Source: JAGBWK01 sp964544595
Lineage (GTDB): Bacteria > Bacteroidota > Bacteroidia > Bacteroidales > Muribaculaceae
NCBI GenBank assembly: GCA_964544595.1
Contig: CAZJBM010000029.1
Location: 1 to 29,755 of the forward strand
DNA length: 29,755 bases
Direction: 5' to 3'
Shown one piece after another: positions 22,616 to 29,755 of the stretch (position 1 is its first letter; every line of letters starts with the position of its first letter). Under the pieces are notes generated by a model that ran no database searches, was not told the origin of the DNA, and worked only from the letters and a program-made list of their open reading frames with translations. The position numbers and the translations under genes were made by a program.

Positions 22616-24976
22616 ATGAATATAATAAAAGCGGTCATGACGCTGGCCACGATAACTGTAGCCGCTTCTGTAGCCGCATCGCCGGCGATTCCCCGCGACG
22701 AGTCGATAGAGAAGAAAATCGCCCGAAAAATCTCGGAAATGACGCTCGAAGAGAAGGTCGGGCAGATGTGCGAACTTGAGTTGGGCACGATCACCAAAAA
22801 ATCTCCCGACGGGGTTTTCGCGCTCGACCGGGAGGCTCTGCAACGCGCGGTCGGCGTGAAGAAGGTAGGGTCGTTTCTTAATCTTCCTAAGGATGTGGCC
22901 ACGACTCCCGAGCAATGGTACGAGATAGTGAAACCGATACAGGACGCGTCGATGAAGGAGTTAGGCATACCATGTATCTACGGCCTCGACATGAATCACG
23001 GGGCGAGCTACGCGATCGGCGCGACCCTTATGCCGCAGAATATCAACATGGCGGCGACGTTTAACGTGGAGCTGGCCCGGCGCGGAGGCGAAATAACCGC
23101 TTACGAGACCCGCGCCTGCGACGTGCCCTGGACCTACAACCCTACGGTCGACCTCTCGCGCAATCCCCTCTGGCCCCGCGTATGGGAGAACTATGGGGAG
23201 GATGCCTGTCTATCGTCGGCTATGGCCACAGCCACGGTAAAGGGTATGCAGGGGGATAACCCCAATGATATCGACCGCTACCATATCGCAGCCAACGTAA
23301 AGCATTTCATGGGCTACGGGGCGCCGGTGAGCGGCAAGGACCGCACACACTCGTCGATAAGCGACATGGAGATGCGCGAAAAGCATTTCGCTCCCTACTA
23401 TAAGGCGATCACCGAGGGGAAAGCGTTGTCGATAATGGTGAACTCGGGCAACAACAACGGCATACCGTTTCACGCGAACGCTCTCTATCTCACCCAATGG
23501 CTGAAGGAGGAACTCGACTGGGACGGCCTGATCGTGACCGACTGGGCCGATATTACCAACCTCTACACCCGCGAATATGTGGCTCCCGACAAGAAACACG
23601 CCGTAGCCATGGCGATAAACGCCGGGATAGATATGTCGATGGATCCTTACAGCACCGATTTCTGCGACCTGCTGATAGAATGTGTAGAGGAGGGCTTGGT
23701 AGAGATGAGCCGTATCGACGACGCCGTGGCGAGGGTGCTCCGCATGAAGTATCGCCTGAATCTCTTTGAGTATCCCGACACTAAATACACCGATTATCCG
23801 AAATACGGGAGCGAGGAGTTTGCCGCGGTTTCGCGCCAGGCGGCGGTGGAGTCGATGGTGCTTCTGAAAAACGACCAATCCATTCTGCCCCTAAAGCGGG
23901 GTAGCAAGATACTGCTGACGGGGCCTACGGCCAATTCGCTCCGCACCCTCAACGGCGGCTGGACCTACACGTGGCAGGGACATCTCACCGACAAGCTGCC
24001 TATCGCGGAGAAATACAGCACGATACTCCAGGCGATGCGCCAGAAATTCGGCACCGAAAACATAATATATGAGCCGGGAATAACATTCGGCGAGACAGAG
24101 AAATGGGTCGGAAACTGGGGCCCGGAGCACGCGGGCGATCTCGACGCTGTAGTGGCCAAGGCTGTCGACGCGGATGTGATAGTGGCTTGCGTAGGCGAAA
24201 CGAGCTACTGCGAGACCCCCGGCAACATCAACGACCTCAGCCTGTCGCCCAACCAGATAGAGCTGCTTAATCGACTGTATGCCACGGGCAAACCCGTAGT
24301 AATGATACTCAACGAGGGGCGACCGCGACTAATCAACAGCGTAGTTAGCGGAGCGATGGCAATTGTCGACATCATGCTCCCCTCTAACTACGGCGGCGAG
24401 GCCCTCGCGGCGTTGCTGGCCGGGGAGGAGAACTTCAGCGGCCGCCTGCCTATCACTTATCCGAAGCATCCCGGCGCACTGGTGCAATATGACTACAAGA
24501 AAGGGGAGGTGGCGGCCACAATGGCCGGGACGTATAATTACGACGCTACGATCGACGTGCAGTGGCCGTTTGGCCACGGACTGAGCTACACCACGTTCGC
24601 GTATTCCAACCTGACGGTAGACCGCACTGACTTCACCGCCGCCGACTCACTGCGCTTCACGGTCGACGTGACCAATACGGGGAGCGTGGCGGGCAAGGAG
24701 AGCGTGCTGCTTTATTCGAGTGACCTGGTGGCAACAGTGTCGCCCGACGTGAAGCGGCTCCGCGCGTTTGATAAAATAGAATTGCACCCCGGCGAGACCA
24801 AGAGGGTAAGCCTTGAAATCCCGGCCTCGGATCTCGCCTACGTGGGCCCAGATGGCCACTGGATACTCGAAGCGGGGCAATTTCGCATCGCGGCCGGCGA
24901 CCAGTCGCTCCTGGTCAACGCTACCGCTACCCATCGCTGGACGGAACCCAATAAGGAATTAGTAATTAGTAATTAG
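22616..24976 (+). CDS. Secreted glycoside hydrolase family 3 beta-glucosidase-like enzyme
   Basis: A 786-residue exported glycosidase, probably periplasmic, that would release terminal beta-linked sugars (glucose most likely) from oligosaccharides. The signal peptide is about residues 1-22. The GH3 N-terminal TIM-barrel domain spans about 30-385, with substrate-binding KH at Lys229-His230 (NVKHFMGYG) and the catalytic nucleophile Asp309 in GLIVTDWADI. The GH3 C-terminal domain spans about 405-625, with VIVACVGETSYCETPGNIND probably carrying the acid/base Glu. A fibronectin III-like domain follows (about 665-765, PFGHGLSYTTF leading into it). The overall length matches BglX-type enzymes. No SusC/SusD pair is nearby. 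The stop codon lies inside a heptamer repeat. Confidence 0.94.
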   Translation: MNIIKAVMTLATITVAASVAASPAIPRDESIEKKIARKISEMTLEEKVGQMCELELGTITKKSPDGVFALDREALQRAVGVKKVGSFLNLPKDVATTPEQWYEIVKPIQDASMKELGIPCIYGLDMNHGASYAIGATLMPQNINMAATFNVELARRGGEITAYETRACDVPWTYNPTVDLSRNPLWPRVWENYGEDACLSSAMATATVKGMQGDNPNDIDRYHIAANVKHFMGYGAPVSGKDRTHSSISDMEMREKHFAPYYKAITEGKALSIMVNSGNNNGIPFHANALYLTQWLKEELDWDGLIVTDWADITNLYTREYVAPDKKHAVAMAINAGIDMSMDPYSTDFCDLLIECVEEGLVEMSRIDDAVARVLRMKYRLNLFEYPDTKYTDYPKYGSEEFAAVSRQAAVESMVLLKNDQSILPLKRGSKILLTGPTANSLRTLNGGWTYTWQGHLTDKLPIAEKYSTILQAMRQKFGTENIIYEPGITFGETEKWVGNWGPEHAGDLDAVVAKAVDADVIVACVGETSYCETPGNINDLSLSPNQIELLNRLYATGKPVVMILNEGRPRLINSVVSGAMAIVDIMLPSNYGGEALAALLAGEENFSGRLPITYPKHPGALVQYDYKKGEVAATMAGTYNYDATIDVQWPFGHGLSYTTFAYSNLTVDRTDFTAADSLRFTVDVTNTGSVAGKESVLLYSSDLVATVSPDVKRLRAFDKIELHPGETKRVSLEIPASDLAYVGPDGHWILEAGQFRIAAGDQSLLVNATATHRWTEPNKELVISN

Positions 24977-24991
24977 GAATCAGTAATTAGT
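24957..24991. repeat. Heptamer tandem repeat (AATTAGT x5) across the GH3 stop codon
   Basis: Five consecutive 7-bp units: AATTAGT, AATTAGT, AATTAGG, AATCAGT, AATTAGT. The first three encode the last residues and the stop of the GH3 gene; the remaining units fill the gap before lpd. Confidence 0.9.
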
Positions 24992-25005
24992 TTATACCAA
25001 TCATC

Positions 25006-26319
25006 ATGGAAAGCTATCTTATAATAGGCGGAGGCCCCGGCGGCTACGAGCTGGCAGCTGAAGCGGCCGCTAAGGGTCATGAAGTGACGCTCGTGGAGCG
25101 CGATAAGCTCGGGGGCACCTGCCTCAACCGAGGCTGCATACCCACCAAAGCTATGGCCCACGCCGCGGATATACTCCGCGAGGCCCGCGAAGGGGGCGCC
25201 TACGGCATAAATTGCGATTTGATAACCGTGGACTTTCAGCAACTTCGCGCCCGGCGCGACGAAGTGGTCGCGGGGCTGCGCGAGGGCGTAGAAGCGCTCT
25301 TGCGCGGGGTCAGGCTCCTGCGCGGCGAAGCTAAATTCGTAGGGCCTAAAGAGGTGGAAGTCGCGACAGCCGACGGCGAAACGCTCGTTTTGACAGCCGA
25401 CCGTATAGTCATAGCGACAGGCTCGGCCCCGGCAATCCTGCCGATTCCCGGCGCGGAGAACGCGATCACGTCAGACGACCTGCTGCGCCTCGCCGAAGCT
25501 CCCCAGACAATGGCTATAATCGGCGGGGGCGTGATCGGCCTCGAATTCGCTTCGATCTTCAATGCGCTCGGCACCAAAGTGACCGTCATAGAATACTGCA
25601 AGGAGATACTGCCTCAATTCGACAAAGATATAGCCAAGCGCGCGCGCACCCAGCTCGCCGCCGCCGGCATCACATTCTTAGTCGGCGCGGAGGTGAAATC
25701 GGTAGAGCCTTACGCCGTCACATACGAGCAAAAAGGGAAGGAGGCTATCTGCGAGGCCGAAGTCGTGGTGATGGCCGTAGGGCGTAAGCCTGTGGTGCCC
25801 GACGGCCTCGACCTGGCAGGGATAGAATTAAACCGCAACGCCATAAAAGTAGACCCGACCACGATGGAAACCACCGCTCCGGGCGTTTATGCCATCGGCG
25901 ACGTGAACGCCATTTGCATGCTCGCCCACGCGGCTTCAGCGCAGGGGAGGCGCGTGCTGGGCGAGGAGGTTAATCTCGACGTAATCCCTTCGGTGGTGTT
26001 CACATACCCGGAAATGGCTATGGTAGGCACGACGGAGCAACGCCTAAAGGAGACCGCCGTCGACTACAATGCCTCAAAATCGTTTTATCGCGCCAACGGC
26101 AAAGCCGTCTCGATGGGGGAGACGTCGGGCATCGTGAAGCTGCTCACCTCTCCGGCCGACGGCAGAATACTCGGCTGCACAATCATGGGACCTCATGCCG
26201 CCGATATGATAGAGGAAGTGGCCGTCGCAATGGCCAATGACCTCCCTGTAGGCGCCATTTCGCGCACGATACATCCCCACCCGACGCTGTCGGAGATAGT
26301 TGCCGCCGCAGCTAAATGA
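25006..26319 (+). CDS. lpdA: Dihydrolipoyl dehydrogenase (E3)
   Basis: Cytoplasmic FAD flavoenzyme that reoxidises dihydrolipoamide in 2-oxoacid dehydrogenase or glycine cleavage complexes with NAD+. It is 437 residues long, somewhat shorter than the usual 460-475. The FAD-binding motif is IIGGGPGGYELA (6-17). The redox disulfide is GGTCLNRGCIPTK, Cys39 and Cys44. The NAD-binding motif is AIIGGGVIGLEFAS. The second FAD motif is GVYAIGDVN. The C-terminal dimer-interface dyad is His425/Glu430 in HPHPTLSE. No E1, E2 or glycine-cleavage genes are in the window, so its partner complex is elsewhere. It begins 29 bp after the GH3 gene, with no terminator between them. Confidence 0.93.
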   Translation: MESYLIIGGGPGGYELAAEAAAKGHEVTLVERDKLGGTCLNRGCIPTKAMAHAADILREAREGGAYGINCDLITVDFQQLRARRDEVVAGLREGVEALLRGVRLLRGEAKFVGPKEVEVATADGETLVLTADRIVIATGSAPAILPIPGAENAITSDDLLRLAEAPQTMAIIGGGVIGLEFASIFNALGTKVTVIEYCKEILPQFDKDIAKRARTQLAAAGITFLVGAEVKSVEPYAVTYEQKGKEAICEAEVVVMAVGRKPVVPDGLDLAGIELNRNAIKVDPTTMETTAPGVYAIGDVNAICMLAHAASAQGRRVLGEEVNLDVIPSVVFTYPEMAMVGTTEQRLKETAVDYNASKSFYRANGKAVSMGETSGIVKLLTSPADGRILGCTIMGPHAADMIEEVAVAMANDLPVGAISRTIHPHPTLSEIVAAAAK

Positions 26320-26359
26320 CCGAAAATTGTTTTAAGTGAGTTCAGAAAATTACTTTGAC

Positions 26360-26983
26360 ATGAAAAAGATACTTTTATTATTAGCTTTATTGTCGGCCGC
26401 TTACAGCGCGAGCGCGCAGGCCGTCTACACGCGAGCGTGCGCCGACATGGATTCGATCGCCGCTGCCGACGCCTGGGTCGCGTCGCGAGTATGGGCCGGA
26501 GATTTCAAGGCCAATCCCCATTACAGCGTCAATGCGCTCGATTTCAGCGAGCAGTACGCCAAAAACCAGGCTCAGTGGGACGCGATGTTCAAATGGCTCG
26601 CCGAGACCGACCTACTCAACATCGAGAAAGGGAAGTATCCGATAGGCGACACCGGGCTTGTGGCGAGCGTAGAAGACAGCAGCAACGCTCCGCTTGCCAA
26701 GCGCAAGAGCGAGAGTCACTACAAGCATATCGACTTCCAGTATGTGGTAAAGGGCACTGAGCGATTCGGCGTGATCGACCACCTGACGAGCGAGCCCAAC
26801 ACGGAGTATAAGCCCGACGTGATTCACTATGCCTACGACCCGGAGAAAGCGATGTTCTACGACTCCGACCCCGACTCGTTTTTCCTCTTTTTCCCTGCCG
26901 ACTGGCATATAGCCAAAGTAGAGACCGAGCTGCCCGACCAGACGATACGCGTAGTAGTGGTCAAGCTCGACTATGTGGAGTAA
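26360..26983 (+). CDS. YhcH/YjgK/YiaL (DUF386) family protein with signal peptide
   Basis: A 207-residue protein from the ATG at 26360. I preferred this to an upstream GTG (26336) because MKKILLLLALLSAAYSASAQ then forms a clean signal peptide. The rest matches the YhcH/YiaL/TabA family of small cupin-like sugar-binding proteins, for which anomerase activity on N-acetylneuraminate has been reported in E. coli YhcH. Motifs are SHYKHIDFQYVVKGTERFGV and FFLFFPADWHIAKV. Enterobacterial members are cytoplasmic; this one appears exported to the periplasm. The natural sugar is not determinable here. It is followed by a bidirectional terminator. Confidence 0.85.
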   Translation: MKKILLLLALLSAAYSASAQAVYTRACADMDSIAAADAWVASRVWAGDFKANPHYSVNALDFSEQYAKNQAQWDAMFKWLAETDLLNIEKGKYPIGDTGLVASVEDSSNAPLAKRKSESHYKHIDFQYVVKGTERFGVIDHLTSEPNTEYKPDVIHYAYDPEKAMFYDSDPDSFFLFFPADWHIAKVETELPDQTIRVVVVKLDYVE

Positions 26984-27008
26984 CAAGCCGCAGTCGGCCA
27001 TCCCAATA

Positions 27009-27054
27009 AAAAGCGTAGGGCGCATGACCTCTTGGCCATGCGCCCTACGCTTTT
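27009..27054. terminator. Bidirectional terminator between converging genes
   Basis: Perfect 18-bp stem (27009-27026 with 27037-27054), 10-nt loop, with A tract before and T tract after. It can serve both the YhcH-family gene (plus) and the DUF4136 gene (minus, ends 27076). Confidence 0.93.
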
Positions 27055-27075
27055 ATCTAACTGATTACGAATTTT

Positions 27076-27735
27076 TTATTTAGCTGCGGCTACAGGGAAT
27101 TTAGAGAAGAGTACCTGCACGGCCTCGGCGATGCCTTTAAGATCGCGAAGCTGAGAGTCGCCGTTGTCGAGTATGGTGGCAACCGATGCCGAATAGAGCG
27201 GCTGCTTCTGCACCATGTTGACCAAATCCATTGTCAGCACACCCTCGCGGTAGAGGTTGGGAACCCATTGGGTGACAGTGGTATAGTCAGGCCAATAATA
27301 TGAGCGCGGATATATGAAGTAAGGCACCATGCCGTTGACCGCAGGCCCCTGAGGCCCTACTGGGCCGTGCATCGGCGGGACGGGTGGCGGGGGAGGAGGA
27401 AGCGCGGGGCCGGGAGTGGGCACGGTGGTGGTCACAGGCGTGTTGACGAGCTCTTTACGCACTGTCAGGCCGAAGTTGACCAAAATAGGTGAATTCGGGT
27501 CTTCGGTGTAACCTCTGTCGACGAGCTGCTCTCGGATAGCCGCTGCGATGTTATAGTACGATACCATGGTCATGCCCGGAGGGAGCGAACCCTCGTCGGG
27601 GGTGACGATGTGGAATGTTTTCATGTCGGCAAGTTCGGGCGCGTCGTATGTCTCGCTGAATGTAAGCGAGTAGGGACTACAACCTGTAAGAAGGAGCGCG
27701 ACGGCTGCAAATAATGTGCCTAAAACCCTTTTCAT
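27076..27735 (-). CDS. DUF4136 family lipoprotein
   Basis: A 219-residue envelope lipoprotein of unknown function. The lipobox LLTGC gives lipidation at Cys19. The DUF4136 pattern is present: an N-terminal strand (YDAPELADMKTFHIV), IREQLVDRGYTEDPNSPILVNFGL, and a C-terminal segment REGVLTMDLVNMVQKQPLYSA. A proline-rich insertion at about 106-131 (ALPPPPPPVPPMHGPVGPQG) interrupts the domain and probably forms a flexible loop. A weak -7-like TATCTTTT lies upstream on the minus strand. It is separated from the transporter gene behind it by a strong terminator and is probably monocistronic. Confidence 0.85.
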   Translation of the reverse strand: MKRVLGTLFAAVALLLTGCSPYSLTFSETYDAPELADMKTFHIVTPDEGSLPPGMTMVSYYNIAAAIREQLVDRGYTEDPNSPILVNFGLTVRKELVNTPVTTTVPTPGPALPPPPPPVPPMHGPVGPQGPAVNGMVPYFIYPRSYYWPDYTTVTQWVPNLYREGVLTMDLVNMVQKQPLYSASVATILDNGDSQLRDLKGIAEAVQVLFSKFPVAAAK

Positions 27736-27773
27736 AAATGTGTGTGTTATAGTTGTAAAAGATATTTATATAT

Positions 27774-27823
27774 AAAAAACGTCGGCCTCGATCAAAAAGT
27801 TCTGACCGAGGCCGACGTTTTTT
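27774..27823 (-). terminator. Terminator of the transporter gene
   Basis: Perfect 17-bp stem (27774-27790 with 27807-27823), 16-nt loop. On the minus strand it lies 11 nt past the stop codon and ends in a T tract. Confidence 0.92.
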
Positions 27824-27834
27824 GGGGGAGTATT

Positions 27835-29496
27835 TTAGATGCAGAAAGCGAGTATCAGGCCCTGAGCGGCCACCACGCGGAGAAACATCGTCAGCGGGTA
27901 GACGGTAGAGTAGGCCACGGCGGGAGCATCGTTGGCGGTGGAGTTGTTGGCATAGGCGAGCGCCGGGGGATCGGTGTAGTTGCCCGACATCATACCCATG
28001 ATCGTAAGGAAGTTGATCTTATACTTGCCGCGGGCTATCAGGCCGGTAATGATAAGAGGAACGACGGTAATGATAAATCCGTAGATCACCCACCACATAC
28101 CCTGGTCGGTAAACACGGTCTGGATAAAACCTTTACCGGCGGCTATGCCCACGGAGGCGAGGAAGAGGCATATACCTATCTCGCGGAGCATGAGCGAGGC
28201 CGACGACGAGGTGTAGGTGACGAGCTTGAAGCGGTAGCCGTAGCGGCTGAGGAGGATAGCCACGACGAGCGGGCCGCCCGCGAGGCCGAGCTTAAGGCCA
28301 CCGCCCCAGTCAATTGAGCCGAAGAGGATGCCGAGGAGGATGCCGACGAAGATGGTGACGAGGTTGGGCTGGTTGAGGCGTTTCATCGAGTTGCCGAGCT
28401 TCGCGGCAAGGCGGTCGATGTCGCGCAGCTGGCCCACGACGGTGATGCGGTCGCCCATCTGGAGGCGCAGGCCGGGAGCGGCGAGGAGATCGACGCCGGC
28501 GCGGTTGACGCGGGTGCAGTTGAGCTGATAGCCCTGGTGGAGACGAAGCGAGCTGAGAGTGGTGCCGTTGAAATGGGGGTTGGTCAGCATTATGCGGCGC
28601 GACACAACCTCGGCGGGAGTGACATTGTCCCAGTTGACATCGACCTCAGGGCCTACGATGGTGGTGAATTTCTTCACATCCTGCGGGGAGAGCACCACGT
28701 AAATCTTATCGCCGACGCGGAGCTGAGTCGACGATACGGGGATAGTGATGTTGCCCTCTTTGTCCATCAATCGCGAAACGATGAAGTCGCCTGCGATGAT
28801 TTCGTGAAGTTTCAGCAGCGAGATGCCGTCGAGTCGCTCGTTGGTGACTTCGAGCGTGGTAAGCTCGGGCTTGAGCTGCGAGCTTTCGTTCTCGCGGTTA
28901 ATGCTCTCGATCTCGTCGTCGACCTTGATTTTGAACACCCATTTCACGATAAACATCGAGAGAATGATGCCGATAACGCCGAGGGGGTAGGCTGCGGCGT
29001 AGCCCATCGACATGGTGTTGACCATCTCGGGGTGCGCTCCGCTGGCGGCCTGCTGCGCGGCGGCGAGACCGGGGGTGTTGGTGACCGCTCCCGACATTAC
29101 GCCTACGAGCTGGTCCATCGGGGTGCCGCTGATGAAATATATGGCGAGCACGATGCCCACGCTGAGCAGAACGCCCAGAACCGCAAGCATATTAAGCGTT
29201 ACGCCCCCTTTCTTGAACGACGAGAAGAACGCCGGGCCAACCTGCAGGCCAATGGCGAAGATAAACAGTATAAGGCCGAATTCGCGAAGGAATTTCTGCA
29301 CTTCGGGGTTGACCGTGTAGCCAACCTGCCCGAGCACGATGCCCACGAAAAGCACGAAAGTGACACCCAGCGACACTCCCCCTAACTTTATCTTGCCGAT
29401 AAGAATACCCGCCGCGATGATAAAAGAGTATAATATCAGCGTTCCGGCTAAGGTGGGGTCGTCGGTCGGTGTAAGCAACGACAGAATGTACTCCAT
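27835..29496 (-). CDS. Putative transporter of the AspT/YidE/YbjL (AAE) family with two RCK_C domains
   Basis: A 553-residue inner-membrane protein of the aspartate:alanine exchanger family. It has about five N-terminal membrane helices, then two regulatory TrkA-C (RCK_C) domains in the central loop (about 205-285 and 290-370; LRVGDKIYVVLSPQDV and LQMGDRITVVGQLRDI), then about five or six C-terminal helices. The two half-repeats each carry the family signature, GVMSGAVTNTPGLAAAQ and IMGMMSGNYTDPPALAYANN. YidE-type members have this length and double RCK layout. The substrate is unknown; a C4-dicarboxylate or amino-acid exchanger is the family expectation. It is a single-gene unit with its own terminator. 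Confidence 0.9.
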   Translation of the reverse strand: MEYILSLLTPTDDPTLAGTLILYSFIIAAGILIGKIKLGGVSLGVTFVLFVGIVLGQVGYTVNPEVQKFLREFGLILFIFAIGLQVGPAFFSSFKKGGVTLNMLAVLGVLLSVGIVLAIYFISGTPMDQLVGVMSGAVTNTPGLAAAQQAASGAHPEMVNTMSMGYAAAYPLGVIGIILSMFIVKWVFKIKVDDEIESINRENESSQLKPELTTLEVTNERLDGISLLKLHEIIAGDFIVSRLMDKEGNITIPVSSTQLRVGDKIYVVLSPQDVKKFTTIVGPEVDVNWDNVTPAEVVSRRIMLTNPHFNGTTLSSLRLHQGYQLNCTRVNRAGVDLLAAPGLRLQMGDRITVVGQLRDIDRLAAKLGNSMKRLNQPNLVTIFVGILLGILFGSIDWGGGLKLGLAGGPLVVAILLSRYGYRFKLVTYTSSSASLMLREIGICLFLASVGIAAGKGFIQTVFTDQGMWWVIYGFIITVVPLIITGLIARGKYKINFLTIMGMMSGNYTDPPALAYANNSTANDAPAVAYSTVYPLTMFLRVVAAQGLILAFCI

Positions 29497-29755
29497 AAGA
29501 AAGTAGCTGAAATGATTATAATGAAACCTTTAATTGACAATCTCTTTGACCGGGGCAGTCGCGAGCGCTGTCGGCATAAGGGGATAGCCCGGCCAATTTT
29601 TTACCTTTTTCTTTCAAAAAACGCCGCGAAGTTAACGAAAATTCCGCTAATATCCAATATTGAAAGCGAATAGTCTACGCCATTTTGGTGAGTCCGAGCG
29701 AAATGCAGGTTCAACTGGCAAGTGCAAAATTAGCGATTTGTTTGAAGAATTCCTC
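29497..29755. other. Upstream region of the transporter gene
   Basis: No gene is supported. On the minus strand a TAATTTTG box (29725-29732) fits the -7 consensus, but the -33 position falls at the window edge and the leader would be over 200 nt. No riboswitch was recognised. Confidence 0.35.

Noticed and set aside
27742..29385. Plus-strand frames of 191 and 282 codons opposite the transporter
   Set aside because: Antisense to a clear membrane transporter, His/Glu/Gly-rich without motifs. Shadow frames.

Overview
The window looks like a chromosomal segment from a Bacteroidales gut commensal, most likely Muribaculaceae-like; this taxonomic guess is inference. The signs are several secreted proteins ending in type IX secretion (T9SS) sorting tails, promoters of the Bacteroidetes form (TTTG or GTTG, about 20 bp, TAnnTTTG), no clear Shine-Dalgarno sequences, and families common in this order (DUF2851, DUF4143 ATPases, Omp28-like, DUF4136, DUF3316-like). 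Most genes are GC-rich. The stretch from about 18.55 to 21.75 kb is visibly richer in A and T.

Layout. 1-821 is the 3' part of a sodium-pumping decarboxylase beta subunit, closed by a strong terminator and followed by a structured repeat element. 1183-5213 (minus) is a two-gene operon of T9SS cargo: an Omp28-like protein with a CxxC motif and a subtilisin-like protease, with overlapping stop and start codons. 5523-11802 (plus) runs divergently and holds two more very large T9SS-type secreted proteins, each followed by a hairpin terminator. 11916-13196 (minus) is a DUF4143 ATPase whose promoter is embedded in 23-bp iterons. 13507-15960 (plus) is fucO followed by DUF2851. 16248-18111 (plus) is an outer-membrane barrel candidate and an S41 lipoprotein protease, 1 nt apart.

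18112-22615 is the accessory part. It holds copies of a mosaic, hairpin-rich repeat family, a 91-bp promoter cassette present twice, four unrecognised genes (two of them tandem paralogues), a possible remnant of a coding 3' end, and a repeat array in which units recur every 160-175 bp. 22616-26319 carries a secreted GH3 beta-glucosidase and a stand-alone dihydrolipoyl dehydrogenase. 26360-26983 is a YhcH-family protein with a signal peptide. On the minus strand, 27076-27735 is a DUF4136 lipoprotein and 27835-29496 an AspT/YidE-type transporter with two RCK_C domains.

The recognised genes fit a fermentative glycan degrader: secreted glycosidase and proteases, lactaldehyde reduction after fucose or rhamnose breakdown, a possible sugar anomerase, and sodium-coupled decarboxylation. 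The most unusual material is the repeat family with its duplicated promoter cassette around the unknown AT-rich genes, and the iteron-controlled ATPase. No rRNA, tRNA, CRISPR array, transposase or integrase was seen.
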